Below, piece by piece: positions 37,429 to 46,759 of a stretch of 64,000 nucleotides of DNA. The DNA lies in the NCBI RefSeq assembly GCF_010646885.2, contig NZ_CP050700.1, positions 2,692,501 to 2,756,500 of the forward strand. The letters run 5' to 3'. The notes under the pieces are model-generated. The model made no database searches, had not been told where the DNA came from, and saw nothing but the letters and a program-made list of their open reading frames with translations. A program made the position numbers and the translations under genes. Every line of letters starts with the position of its first letter. The first letter of the stretch is position 1. Origin of the DNA: Desulfopila sp. IMCC35008. Lineage in GTDB: Bacteria; Desulfobacterota; Desulfobulbia; Desulfobulbales; Desulfocapsaceae.

Positions 37429-37479
37429 TGCCTAATTTCTAGACACCTCTTACAAGGGGAGGTGTCTAGAAATGATACA
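37429..37479. promoter_or_regulatory. paired UAS dyads forming a 15-bp inverted repeat
   Basis: TGCCTAATTTCTAGACA at 37429-37445 and TGTCTAGAAATGATACA at 37463-37479 face each other. Their overlapping arms ATTTCTAGACACCTC (37435-37449) and GAGGTGTCTAGAAAT (37459-37473) are a perfect 15-bp inverted repeat. The first dyad lies 96 bases upstream of the sigma54-type element at 37318-37332. Confidence 0.7.
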
Positions 37480-37693
37480 GCGGAGAAGTGCCTGGCAGAT
37501 CGCTTTGCGTATTTATTACGTTGTTCAGAGGTGTTATGACATCCATTATCCTCTACTATATTTCTGGCGTAAACATTGCAAACATAAAGTTGTTAAAGAT
37601 GGACCAGGATGGTTTGTCAAAAAAAAAGTATTTTCCCATATACAATGATTGAGTTCAAACTGTAGGCAAATATTACCTGTGAGAAATCTATTC

Positions 37694-39514
37694 ATGTTGC
37701 TGAAGAAATTGCTGGCCTTAAGACCTAACAGCTTAAAACAGAAGACAGCTCTTTTTATATTGCTGCCAACGTTTTTGATTATGGCTAGCATTGGCGGTAT
37801 CGGGCAACGCCTGGTTCGCCAGGTGTTGCTTGAACAGTGGCAGGAAACAGCAATAACAAAGCTTCAACGATCAGCCCATTATGTTGATATGAGGCTGATG
37901 CGACCCAAGGAGATCCTGCGCTTTCTACAAAATAAGGAACAGAAAAACCTTCAATGGAATGAGATAAAGCTGCTCCTTGATCAGTTGCATTCATTGGATG
38001 GAGTAGTTCAGGTCAATCATGAGTGGAATGACAAAGGGTTGCCGCATGCCACCCCCATGAGTAGATCTGGGAAGTTGAGGCAAGGTGATGGACAAAGGAT
38101 AACCAATATTTCCATATCACCTCCTCAATATAATACAGAATTTCTCAGTGAAACTGTTTCGCTTATTGCAGTTCTTCAAGATGCCAAAGGCGAGAATAGC
38201 GGACATATCGAGGTGGTATTATCTTTTTATGATCTCATTGACCAGATCGTCAAATCGCCCTGGTGGAAAAGTAATCACGCGTTCATTGTTGATGATGACA
38301 GAAATATCCTCACCAGCACATCCCTGTTTATTGAAGCAGAGGGAGATGTGGCTGTCCAAAAATTCGGTACCGATAAAGGATTGGAAAACGATACCTGGCA
38401 GGCTCTCCAGAATAAGAATTCCGGAACCGCCTTCAGCAAAGGTAGTCCTCCTGAAGAGGTAAGTGGATTTTACCGTCTTACCCAGGCGCCTTGGACGCTT
38501 GTCATTATCGCACCTGGTAAGCAGGTCTTAAAACCAATCCTCGAGTTTAAGAAATATTATTATCTTATTCTCTGGATAGGTATCCTGGGTGTTCTTGCTT
38601 ATGTATTAGTTATTACAGGGAAAACAACGCGATCTATTAACAAGCTCTCCAAAGCAGCCGAGGATCTGGCACAGGGTACGTTCAAAGAACCATTGATTGT
38701 CGATAGCCGAGATGAAGTTGGCGTATTGACGACAAACTTCAACCTGATGGCAGATCAACTTCAGGAAAGACTACAGCTACAGGAGGCTATGGATATTGCC
38801 CGCGAGGTGCAGCAGAATCTTCTCTTCCATGAAAGTTTCGTTACTGACGGTTTGGAGATTGCTGGAGTAACGCTGTATTGCGATGAAACAGGAGGGGATT
38901 ACATAGACCTCTTATTCTCTTCTCACCAGGAACGTAGAGCAACTGTGGTTGTTGGAGATGTGGTTGGCCATGGTATAGGTGCCGCTCTTCTGATGGCGAC
39001 AGTTCGTGCACTGCTGAGAGGAAGAGCATGTTGCTCTGGCGGCCACGGTGAGGTTGCCACCGATGTGAACAAATTGCTGTGCAGGGATACTTCACATTCC
39101 GGTAATTTTGTGACAATGTTCTACCTTGAGATTGATAGGGAAAATCGATTCTTCAACTGGGTGCGGTGCGGTCATGAGCCGGCGCTCCTGTATTGCCCGG
39201 AAAATGATACCTTTCAAGAATTACGAGGAGATGGCCTTGTTCTTGGTTTTGATCAGGAAAGTTCATATTCAGATAATGTTATGACATTCCCTGAATTGCA
39301 GCAGGTTATCCTGGTTGGCAGTGATGGTGTATGGGATGTGGAGAACAAACATGGTGAGCGGTTTGGTCAGGAGAGAGTAAAATCACTGATGAAAACATAC
39401 TATGATTTGCCAGCAGAAAAGCTCATAGAAAAAATAACCGGCCAAATTGCCAGGTTTCGAGGGGACTATCCGCAAAATGATGATATAACTCTCGCGATCA
39501 TCAAAACCTGGTAA
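37694..39514 (+). CDS. membrane sensor with HAMP and SpoIIE-type PP2C phosphatase
   Basis: About 606 residues. A first membrane helix (ALFILLPTFLIMASIGGIG) is followed by a periplasmic sensor region of about 240 residues, a second helix (YYYLILWIGILGVLAYVLVI), a HAMP domain (residues about 315-370) and a SpoIIE/RsbU-like phosphatase domain. The metal-binding Asp residues are present in GGDYIDLLF, VVGDVVGHGIGAALLM, VGSDGVWDVEN and NDDITLAII. It dephosphorylates a phospho-Ser/Thr protein, classically an anti-sigma-factor antagonist, but none is adjacent. It lies 33 bases before the kinase gene, so it is probably part of the same signalling operon. An upstream TTG at 37649 is an alternative start. 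Confidence 0.85.
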   Translation: MLLKKLLALRPNSLKQKTALFILLPTFLIMASIGGIGQRLVRQVLLEQWQETAITKLQRSAHYVDMRLMRPKEILRFLQNKEQKNLQWNEIKLLLDQLHSLDGVVQVNHEWNDKGLPHATPMSRSGKLRQGDGQRITNISISPPQYNTEFLSETVSLIAVLQDAKGENSGHIEVVLSFYDLIDQIVKSPWWKSNHAFIVDDDRNILTSTSLFIEAEGDVAVQKFGTDKGLENDTWQALQNKNSGTAFSKGSPPEEVSGFYRLTQAPWTLVIIAPGKQVLKPILEFKKYYYLILWIGILGVLAYVLVITGKTTRSINKLSKAAEDLAQGTFKEPLIVDSRDEVGVLTTNFNLMADQLQERLQLQEAMDIAREVQQNLLFHESFVTDGLEIAGVTLYCDETGGDYIDLLFSSHQERRATVVVGDVVGHGIGAALLMATVRALLRGRACCSGGHGEVATDVNKLLCRDTSHSGNFVTMFYLEIDRENRFFNWVRCGHEPALLYCPENDTFQELRGDGLVLGFDQESSYSDNVMTFPELQQVILVGSDGVWDVENKHGERFGQERVKSLMKTYYDLPAEKLIEKITGQIARFRGDYPQNDDITLAIIKTW

Positions 39515-39546
39515 AGAATTCAATAGATAAGGATAAAGAAAGTCTA

Positions 39547-41286
39547 ATGGCCGAATCAAAACTGATTAAAACTGCGATACCGCAATCATCGAAGCCATTG
39601 CGTATATCACGCACAGCGGTGGGATTGTTGTGTGCGACCTTGACTCTTGCTGTAATCCTGACATTCTCGACGTTGAAGAATATAAACCGGGCTGAGTTTC
39701 TCATGGAGAAGTTTCTTCAGGACAAGGGAGAAACAATTATCCGCTCCATTGAGGCGGGAAGCAGAGCATCAATGGTCATGATGCATCATATGGGTGGTAC
39801 AGACCCTGTGCACATATTATTGATAGAAAACAGTAAAGAGGAGGATATCCTTTTTATTGCTGTCTATGATACCGATGGGTCCCTCATCGATAAGGCTGGT
39901 TATCCCGAACCTAATACATTCTCGCGGGTAGAACTGCAATCAATGCTTGAATCCGATAATGTTGTAACGCATTTAAATGCGAAAAAAGGGATTTTTACAT
40001 ATTCCAAAGCTTTTGTTCTTGGAGACCACATGCGTCGCATGCATATGCCTCCCGAGTTACGCAAACAGTGGCTTAAACAATTGGAAGAGAGTCGAAAGAT
40101 CATTTCCGTTGGACTTTTAACCGAAGAATTTGATTTTGCGAGAAAGCAGGATGCACGGCATGCGCTATTTATGGGAGCAATTCTGTTTCTGGTTGGATCT
40201 GCAGGGTTGTATGTTCTCTATCTCTATCAAAAAATGCGGACGACAAGTGCAACTCTTGCCAATATGAAGCTGTATACAGACAGTGTCATAGAGTCTATTC
40301 CGGTAAGCCTGATAACTTTGGATGCTGACGATCAGATAGTCTCCTGTAACGGAAATACAGAAGAGTTGTTCAGTCACCCTCTGAAGGACCTGGTATCCCG
40401 GAATATTAATGATGCTTTTCCAACCTGTTCCAATGCCATTGTAGAATCATGCAGTAAAAATCATGAACACCCTGCCAAAATAAAAAGCAGAGATGGCAAG
40501 GAAGTCCCTCTTCGTATCAGTTGTTCGCCATTAGTGAACTGCGAAGATGAAAGAATAGGTAAGGTCTTGATAATTCGGGACATGAGCTCCATTCGAAACA
40601 TGGAAATTCAGCTGGAGAGATCCCGAAGGATGGCCGCGCTGGGAAAAATGGCTGCCGGTATCGCCCATGAGATCAGAAATCCGCTAGGCACCCTTCGGGG
40701 ATTTGCGCAGTTTTTTGGAAAACAACCCGAAGTTGGAGATGATGGCAAGATGTACTCTGAACTGATGATCAGTGAGATAGACCGATTGAACCAGACAGTC
40801 TCAGGGTTGCTGCAGTTCTCCAGACCACGGGAGCCGGAAATAAAACCTGTTTTAGCTGATGCCTTATTCAGGAAGACGGCCACTCTTATGGAGGCGGATA
40901 TGCGTAATCACAATGTGAAGTTTAGTTGGCAATCCAATACAGGCATTATGCTTTCCCTTGACCCTGATCTAATCCTGCAGGTGTTGTTGAATCTACTGAA
41001 AAACAGCATAAACGCCACCGAGGAAGGAGCTGGAATATCTCTTCGCTGTGTGGAATATGAGCATGAGGTTGGTATCATTGTCGAAGATGATGGATGCGGT
41101 ATGTCGGAGAGTGAACGGGAAAAAATGTTCGATCCGTTTTATACCACAACAAAAACTGGTATCGGTCTCGGCTTGGCTGTAAGTCATCAGATAGCGGAGC
41201 AGCATCATGGCAGGTTTGAAGTAGTAACAGAAAAAGGTATAGGTACAACAATTACTCTGTTGTTACCTAAAGGAATGGGGACCTAG
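39547..41286 (+). CDS. ZraS/AtoS-like membrane sensor histidine kinase
   Basis: A 579-residue kinase: first membrane helix (VGLLCATLTLAVILTFSTL), periplasmic sensor (about 40-200, with MMHHMGG and HMRRMHMPPE, rich in Met and His, which could bind metal), second helix (ALFMGAILFLVGSAGLYVL), PAS (about 235-345), HisKA with His374 (GIAHEIRNPLGTLRG) and HATPase with DDGCGM and GIGLGLAVSHQIA. All catalytic boxes are intact. The stop codon is two bases before the regulator gene, so the two are a pair. Met/His in the sensor region supports Cu or Ag sensing. Confidence 0.92.
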   Translation: MAESKLIKTAIPQSSKPLRISRTAVGLLCATLTLAVILTFSTLKNINRAEFLMEKFLQDKGETIIRSIEAGSRASMVMMHHMGGTDPVHILLIENSKEEDILFIAVYDTDGSLIDKAGYPEPNTFSRVELQSMLESDNVVTHLNAKKGIFTYSKAFVLGDHMRRMHMPPELRKQWLKQLEESRKIISVGLLTEEFDFARKQDARHALFMGAILFLVGSAGLYVLYLYQKMRTTSATLANMKLYTDSVIESIPVSLITLDADDQIVSCNGNTEELFSHPLKDLVSRNINDAFPTCSNAIVESCSKNHEHPAKIKSRDGKEVPLRISCSPLVNCEDERIGKVLIIRDMSSIRNMEIQLERSRRMAALGKMAAGIAHEIRNPLGTLRGFAQFFGKQPEVGDDGKMYSELMISEIDRLNQTVSGLLQFSRPREPEIKPVLADALFRKTATLMEADMRNHNVKFSWQSNTGIMLSLDPDLILQVLLNLLKNSINATEEGAGISLRCVEYEHEVGIIVEDDGCGMSESEREKMFDPFYTTTKTGIGLGLAVSHQIAEQHHGRFEVVTEKGIGTTITLLLPKGMGT

Positions 41287-41288
41287 CA

Positions 41289-42656
41289 ATGGATAAACTA
41301 CGTAAAAATATTCTTTTGGTTGATGACGATGATGGTCACAGAACCATGCTGAAGGTCAATCTGAACGGACCTGATTTCAAGGTGTTTGAGGCTACGGATG
41401 GAGATGAAGTCCTGCCGGCTCTTGCTAAAAAACAGGTGGACCTCATCCTGCTTGACCTGAAAATGAAAAGGCTTGACGGGCTCGCCACCCTGACAGCTTT
41501 GCTCCGTGAAAATATCTCAATCCCGGTAATTGTGATCACAGCTTTTTCTTCAGTGGAAAGTGCAGTGGAGGCCATGAAGAAGGGGGCATTTGATTATGTC
41601 ACCAAGCCGGTAGATATTGATGAACTCAGGTTGACCATTTCCCGGGCACTCAATTTCAAGACCCTTTCAGATGAAAATAAGACGTTAAAAAAACAACTTG
41701 ATACGGAATACGGGTTCGACAACATCATTGGGAAGAGTCCTGCTATGCGGGAAATGTTTGAAACACTGAATATGGTTTCACCTACTGATGCGACCGTGTT
41801 GATCACAGGTGAGTCGGGTACGGGAAAAGAACTCATAGCCCATGCTTTGCACCATAACAGCCATCGAGCCTCCGGGCCGTTTGTTAAACTGAATTGTGCA
41901 GCATTGCACGAAAATCTTTTGGAAAGCGAACTATTCGGCCATGAAGCTGGTTCTTTTACAGGAGCTGATTCGAGGCGAAAAGGACGCTTTGAGCTGGCCC
42001 ATACCGGAACCCTCTTTTTGGATGAAATTGGTGACATGAGCTTGGCAACCCAGGCCAAAATTTTACGCGTTCTCCAGGAGGGGGAATTTGAGCGGGTGGG
42101 TGGATCCGAAACAGTTGGAGTTGATGTTCGTCTGCTGGCAGCAACACACAGGAATCTTGAGGCGATGGTAGAAGAAGGGACCTTCAGGCAAGATCTCTTT
42201 TTTCGTCTATCGGTGGTGCCAATCCATTTGCCAGCTCTTCGAGAGCGAAGTATTGACATTCCTGAGCTTACGACTTTTTTTCTGCATCGATATGCAGAAA
42301 AGAACAGAAAAGATATCAAAGGAGTTCACCCGGAAACCTTGAACCTTTTGATTCAATATCATTGGCCCGGGAATATTCGTGAACTTGAAAACACCGTAGA
42401 ACGAGCCGTTATTCTCTGTACGGGAGAACAGATCACTCCACATGAACTGCCACCGCAGTTCTTTTCTGAAGAGATCAGGGCTGGAGGAACAGCAAAGCCG
42501 GCAGTTCATGATGAATTCACTTTACGTGATATGGAACGAGAAGTTATCAGGGTAACTCTCGACAAAACCGGACACAACAAAAGCCTGACAGCCAAAAAGC
42601 TTGGAATTGCCCGGCAGACGCTACTTAACAAAATCAAGGAATACAAGCTTGAATAG
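41289..42656 (+). CDS. NtrC-family sigma54-dependent response regulator (ZraR-like)
   Basis: A 455-residue activator. Receiver domain with acceptor Asp56 (LILLDLKMKRLDG), AAA+ domain with Walker A near residue 174 (GESGTGKELIAHAL), Walker B (LFLDEIGDM) and R-finger region, and a C-terminal Fis-type helix-turn-helix (NKSLTAKKLGIARQTLLNKI). The sigma54 contact loop reads GSFTGA (residues 221-226) rather than GAFTGA; it keeps the essential Phe-Thr. It needs sigma54 to work. The six sigma54-type elements in the window, each with a 17-bp dyad at the same distance, are its likely targets. Pair partner: the kinase just upstream. Confidence 0.95.
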   Translation: MDKLRKNILLVDDDDGHRTMLKVNLNGPDFKVFEATDGDEVLPALAKKQVDLILLDLKMKRLDGLATLTALLRENISIPVIVITAFSSVESAVEAMKKGAFDYVTKPVDIDELRLTISRALNFKTLSDENKTLKKQLDTEYGFDNIIGKSPAMREMFETLNMVSPTDATVLITGESGTGKELIAHALHHNSHRASGPFVKLNCAALHENLLESELFGHEAGSFTGADSRRKGRFELAHTGTLFLDEIGDMSLATQAKILRVLQEGEFERVGGSETVGVDVRLLAATHRNLEAMVEEGTFRQDLFFRLSVVPIHLPALRERSIDIPELTTFFLHRYAEKNRKDIKGVHPETLNLLIQYHWPGNIRELENTVERAVILCTGEQITPHELPPQFFSEEIRAGGTAKPAVHDEFTLRDMEREVIRVTLDKTGHNKSLTAKKLGIARQTLLNKIKEYKLE

Positions 42657-42697
42657 CACCAGCTGATATTTTTGTACTACGGCATGGAGGTGGCCCG

Positions 42698-43876
42698 ATG
42701 AGTATTCATTTTCTCCTGCCCCTTACTATACTGGTGGTTAAGATTTTTGAAGAGGTAACTCGTCGTACTGGCACACCTGCTATTCTCGGGGCTATCCTGG
42801 CTGGAGTGATACTTGGCCCTATTGGACTCAATGTTACACCGGGTCTTTTTTTCGAACAACATGACAATTCATCCCCTCTCAACGAGTTTGCTCAAATTGG
42901 TCTTTGCGTACTGCTCTTTCGAATCGGAACTGAGGGCCGGCTTGATCAGCTGCAAAAGGTTTAGGGACAGGCGGTAACGGTTGCTTTCACTGGTATGCTA
43001 TTGCCATTAGGATTAGGTTTTCTGGTAGCGGTTCTTATTGGTTACCAGCCAATTACCGGTTTTTTTATTGGGGCCACCTTAACTGCCACCAGTATCGGTG
43101 TGACAGTACCTGTTTTGAAAGAGTTAAACTGTTTAGAGAGCGAAGAAGGGTTGGTCATAACCGGTGCCGCTATTCTTGATGACGTATTGGGACTCATTCT
43201 TCTTTCTACCATCCTTGCCGTAGTGCAAACCTGATGGGCAATCGGGTAGCGGCCTGCTGACAGTCATGTCCGGGGTGAGCTTTATTCTTGCGGGATTTAC
43301 GCTTGGCCCGATTCTCGTTCGTTGGGGTTTACGTTTTCTGCACTGGCTGAATTGTATACACTTTATTGTAATTTCTGCATTTGGCTATCTGCTGGTACTG
43401 GCTCAAATAACTCATGAAGTTGGTCTTGATATGATTATCGGGGCATATGCCGCCGGAGTAGCATTCAGTGCGGTGGAAGAACGAGAGCAAATAGAATCGG
43501 GTTTGAAGCCAATCACAGATCTTTTTCACCTCTCTTTTTTGTTCTGATCGGTGCCTCCGTACGTTTTCCGGAAATATCGCTTAATAATTATCAAAGCCTT
43601 TTAGAGCTCGCCCTTTTTCTCACCCTTCTTGTGGTTGCTTTTGTGGGGAAATTTTTTAGCGGAGCCCTACTGCGAAAGGGAGCTGCCGATCGTTGGGTTG
43701 TCGGATGCGGTATGTTGCCACGGGGAGAGGTCGGTCTCATTTTTGCTCAAATTGGATTAGTCGCAGGATTGATAACCGAATCCTTTTTCTCTCTTCTTGT
43801 TGTTCTCCTGATAGTAACCACATATCTGGGGCCCAGACTGTTGAAACATTTCTGGACCCAAAAGAGTAAATGCTGA
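42698..43876 (+). pseudogene. CPA2 cation:proton antiporter, disrupted
   Basis: The whole stretch encodes a Kef/Nap-type antiporter (TGTPAILGAILAGVILGPIG; GATLTATSIGVTVPVLKELN; GAAILDDVLGLILLST; MLPRGEVGLIFAQIGL), about 390 codons when joined. It is broken three times: an in-frame TAG at 42962-42964, a frameshift near 43230-43270, and a frameshift near 43540 (the next frame continues with FVLIGASVRF). A ribosome binding site (GGAGGTGGCCCG) remains. With three lesions it is not functional as read here. The membrane-helix pattern and the Asp-Asp motif of CPA2 are still plain. Confidence 0.85.
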
Positions 43877-43997
43877 AGCAAATCATTACGATGAAGCTTT
43901 CCAATTAACCCGGAAATTTCATAAACACTGTGTAAACTTATAAAATTTCCCTACCCGCATAGGTCATGAGTCGAGATGTCCTGCTAGTCAAGGCGCA

Positions 43998-44032
43998 CTG
44001 GAAATTGCGCTACTTGAGTAGGCAATTTCCAG
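43998..44032. repeat. 11-bp inverted repeat
   Basis: CTGGAAATTGC and GCAATTTCCAG pair perfectly around 13 bases. No T-run; meaning unknown. Confidence 0.4.
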
Positions 44033-44306
44033 TTGCAACACAGGATAGCTTGCCATACCAGCTCACCCGAAGGGTGGAAAACTGTGGCAGCAAGAGAAAA
44101 TAGAAGCAGTAAGTGATTGAATATAGACGCCATACTTCTGCGGCACGGAGTTTTTTTATGAAATATGCGGGATAGAATTCAAGTTATTGAATTTGTAACT
44201 CTAGTTCTTTCAGATTTACTCAATGTCCATCAAGGCATTTATATCAGGGGTCATTTGTCAGGTGTAGTTTTTGTCATTGAACAGTGGTAGCAATAGAGAA
44301 AGAGTG

Positions 44307-44340
44307 GGGCTGGCACTCGATTTGTCTTTAAAACCAGCCC
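44307..44340 (-). terminator. possible terminator of the Gly/Met-rich gene
   Basis: GGGCTGG and CCAGCCC pair, 33 bases downstream of the stop codon on the minus strand. The loop is 20 bases and a T-run is lacking, so it is modest. Confidence 0.35.
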
Positions 44341-44372
44341 TGCCTGCTATTGAATAAGCAAAGTATTTAACA

Positions 44373-45239
44373 CTAACGCATACCGCCTCCTCCACCACCC
44401 ATACCGCCTCCTCCACCACCCATACCGCCTCCTCCACCACCCATGCCGCCTCCTCCACCACCCATGCCGCCGGCACTGCCTGAGCTGCTGCCACTGGATG
44501 AGCCACTTCCTCCGCCCATACCAGAGCCGCCAGAGCTGCTACCGCTGCTCATGCCGCCTCCACCACCCATATCAACCCCATCGTTCATGCCACCATCTCC
44601 ATAACCGTTACTAAGACCACCGGCACCACCAATCATCTGACCACCTGAGCCGCTGTGGACACCTGTATTCAATCCGTATCCGTGACCTTCAGACCAACCA
44701 GAAAGGGAACTTCTCGACGTTGCGGCCTGCATTTCATCGCTACTTATTCCCATTTGCGAACCGTACTGCCCACCAGCGGACCCAGTTGCCATTCCAGAAC
44801 CATAAGCTGCCTGATCAAGCCCACCAGTCATGCCAAAACCTGATCCTAGGCCAAGTTCACGGCCAACCTGAGACCAGGTAAGACCACCCTCATGCATTAC
44901 TTCTATATCACCGGTGTTCACTCCAGAGTTTCCTGATAACATTGTGCTTGCCATCGATTCTGCGTTATGCAGGATTTGTTCGGCTTTCATTATTTGGCCG
45001 GCCGAACCAGTTGCCTGCATGTCCAGCAGGTGATCCTGAGCCTGATCTGCATTGCTAATGGCATTCATCAGAGTCGAATCTTGTGAATATGCATGCTCCT
45101 GCGCTGCATAAAAATCTGAATCAACATCGGCAGGCGAAGTGTAAGCAGGGCCACCTTCTGGGTCAGCCATGACATTTGAGGCCAGAGGGGCAACGGCTGC
45201 CAGGGCGATCAATACAGTGCGTAAATACTTTTTCTTCAT
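44373..45239 (-). CDS. secreted Gly/Met-repeat protein
   Basis: A 288-residue protein with a signal peptide (KKKYLRTVLIALAAVAPLASNVMA). Residues about 30-110 are helical with many Ala/Gln/Asp (DFYAAQEHAYSQDSTLMNAI). After residue 130 it becomes Gly/Ser/Met-rich and ends in about four repeats of GGMGGGG followed by R. AGGAGC precedes the ATG at 45239; the open frame to 45314 overlaps the upstream gene. It has no Cys. The Met-Gly repeats would suit Cu(I)/Ag(I) binding or a structural surface role; both are inferences. It follows the TPR lipoprotein gene after 55 bases, so it shares its sigma54-type promoter. Confidence 0.75.
   Translation of the reverse strand: MKKKYLRTVLIALAAVAPLASNVMADPEGGPAYTSPADVDSDFYAAQEHAYSQDSTLMNAISNADQAQDHLLDMQATGSAGQIMKAEQILHNAESMASTMLSGNSGVNTGDIEVMHEGGLTWSQVGRELGLGSGFGMTGGLDQAAYGSGMATGSAGGQYGSQMGISSDEMQAATSRSSLSGWSEGHGYGLNTGVHSGSGGQMIGGAGGLSNGYGDGGMNDGVDMGGGGGMSSGSSSGGSGMGGGSGSSSGSSSGSAGGMGGGGGGMGGGGGGMGGGGGGMGGGGGGMR
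44379..44472. repeat. 21-bp tandem repeat in the Gly/Met-rich gene
   Basis: Four copies of a 21-bp unit (CATACCGCCTCCTCCACCAC then C; the last copy has CATGCC) plus a partial fifth. It codes for the GGMGGGG units and is prone to slippage, so the repeat number may differ between strains. Confidence 0.85.
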
Positions 45240-45294
45240 AGCTTTGCTCCTGAATCTATAAACTCTTTGAGTTACGTTGTAGTTTTTCTGCTCG

Positions 45295-46272
45295 TTAAGC
45301 TTTTCCGGTTCCAAAGAATCGTACTGAGCTTTGTATTTTGAATGTTTTCTTGCCGATTTTTAATTTTTCAGGACCTTGGAACCAACTGACTTGAATTTGG
45401 TGCTCTTCTATCTCAGAAAACCTGTCCAGAAGATGTGTTTTGATGCTGTTAGCCCTCTTACGTGCGAGACTCGGATTACCGTTTTCATAAACAACAACCT
45501 GAAGAATCTCTTCAGGTCGGTTCACCAGTATTGCACCAATAAGCTTAAGGGATGGATATGATGTGCTGCTGAGTTGGTTTGATGACCTGGACGAATAACG
45601 GATTTCTTTCAGGGTGACTGTACGTTTGCCGAGGTAATAATTGCGATAGGAGAAATCACCAAGACTGTTCAGATGATCTGCCGCCCGATTGGCCAGATAA
45701 CCGGCAGGATATAAGTCGAGATATTTTAACCAGGCATTTTTTTCGTCAACATTCTTTGCCAAAAATTGCAAGGTAAGTCCCCGGTTGTACAGGGCTGACG
45801 GATTGGATGGGTATTGCTTTAACACAGAATCATAAAGCTGCAGCGCTTCTTTATATTGGTTCTCCTTGAGTTTAAGATGACCAAGATATAGACGCGACTG
45901 TGAGTGATCACTATCCAGTTTTAGAGCCAGGATGTAACTTTTTTTTTCATTTGCATTATCTCCCAACTGACCATAGGCAAGACCTTGCCAGAAGTAATAG
46001 TCTTCATCAGGATTAAGGCGAGCAGCTGTCTTGAGGTGCGGAAGGGCCTGGTCATATTTATGTTGGGCCAGCAGGAAGCGTCCGAGATAATAGTGCCCTG
46101 ACGCGTTGTCTGGGGTTTCCCGAACCGACTTCGCGAATGTCTTAACTCCCTGCTGGTAATCACCCGTAGCCATATAATGTTGGCTTTTTAAAGAGTTACT
46201 GATCGAGGCCATATTGCAACCGGATAGTAGTAAGCTGGCCGCTAGTGCAAGCATGATGCTTTTCTGTTTCAT
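45295..46272 (-). CDS. TPR lipoprotein with OmpA-like C-terminal domain
   Basis: A 325-residue lipoprotein: signal peptide with lipobox LLSGC, then about four tetratricopeptide repeats between residues 30 and 205 (HYYLGRFLLAQHKYDQAL; DYYFWQGLAYGQLGDN; SRLYLGHLKLKENQYKEAL; ALYNRGLTLQFL). The C-terminal part VVVYENGNPSLARKRANSIK followed by HLL...FRFFGT resembles an OmpA-type peptidoglycan-binding domain (motif partial). It probably sits in the outer membrane and organises protein contacts. The operon is preceded by an exact sigma54 consensus and a UAS dyad. Confidence 0.82.
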   Translation of the reverse strand: MKQKSIMLALAASLLLSGCNMASISNSLKSQHYMATGDYQQGVKTFAKSVRETPDNASGHYYLGRFLLAQHKYDQALPHLKTAARLNPDEDYYFWQGLAYGQLGDNANEKKSYILALKLDSDHSQSRLYLGHLKLKENQYKEALQLYDSVLKQYPSNPSALYNRGLTLQFLAKNVDEKNAWLKYLDLYPAGYLANRAADHLNSLGDFSYRNYYLGKRTVTLKEIRYSSRSSNQLSSTSYPSLKLIGAILVNRPEEILQVVVYENGNPSLARKRANSIKTHLLDRFSEIEEHQIQVSWFQGPEKLKIGKKTFKIQSSVRFFGTGKA

Positions 46273-46334
46273 TTCATTACCTCTCTTTATCTATAAATTC
46301 ATAGCCTGGAATTACTAATCACTTAGTAAAATCA

Positions 46335-46349
46335 GCAATACGTGTGCCA
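46335..46349 (-). promoter_or_regulatory. consensus sigma54 promoter of the TPR lipoprotein operon
   Basis: On the minus strand TGGCACACGTATTGC, an exact match to TGGCAC-N5-TTGC. Confidence 0.85.
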
Positions 46350-46446
46350 GGGTTAACAGTGAGAGGCTGAAACTACCTATCACGTTGATAATTATTTACA
46401 TTATCTTTAGAGTCACATTTCTGTCTCCAGATAGACATGATTAACC

Positions 46447-46463
46447 TGTCCAATATATAGGCA
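46447..46463. promoter_or_regulatory. 17-bp UAS dyad
   Basis: TGTCCAATATATAGGCA, 97 bases upstream of the sigma54-type element. Further similar half-sites are at 46491-46507 (TGTCCAAATAAAGGGCA) and near 46422-46437 (TGTCTCCAGATAGACA). Confidence 0.65.
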
Positions 46464-46759
46464 TTAAAAAGTTTACTGGTTGAAAACTACTGTCCAAATA
46501 AAGGGCATCTGAAACCTCATTGTCCAAATCTTCCCCCATCTGCTCAGACTCTGAATGAAATTGAGAACATCTCAATAGCCTTACGAGGATTGAGAGTTGT
46601 GAATTGCCTGATGTATTTCCGTTGCATTCCAGATGAACACATCTACAACGATTTTATAAATCCCTTCGCGAAATCAAACTGTTATGTCCTGCGAATAGTA
46701 ATTAGAGATATCATGCACAGGCTGGGTTCAATTGGTAACTGGTGGTCGTGGGGTTGTAA

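Larger units (their letters stand above)
37185..37693. other. divergent regulatory region of the sigma54 locus
   Basis: About 500 bases between the Met/His-rich gene and the phosphatase-kinase-regulator operon. Contains the sigma54-type element and the paired UAS described here. Confidence 0.6.
43877..44372. other. intergenic, inverted repeats only
   Basis: No gene seen. Holds the hairpin at 43998-44032 and a terminator-like hairpin at 44307-44340. Confidence 0.5.

Noticed and set aside
37493..37508. TGGCAGATCGCTTTGC as a sigma54 promoter for the phosphatase-kinase-regulator operon
   Set aside because: Spacing is GG-N11-GC, one base longer than the strict GG-N10-GC, and no UAS lies about 97 bp upstream of it.
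42962..42964. TAG as pyrrolysine or a readthrough codon in the antiporter
   Set aside because: Two further frameshifts downstream make a decayed gene the simpler reading.
44258..44506. minus-strand frame with repeated AAWVVEEAVW units
   Set aside because: It is an out-of-frame reading of the 21-bp repeat of the Gly/Met-rich gene.
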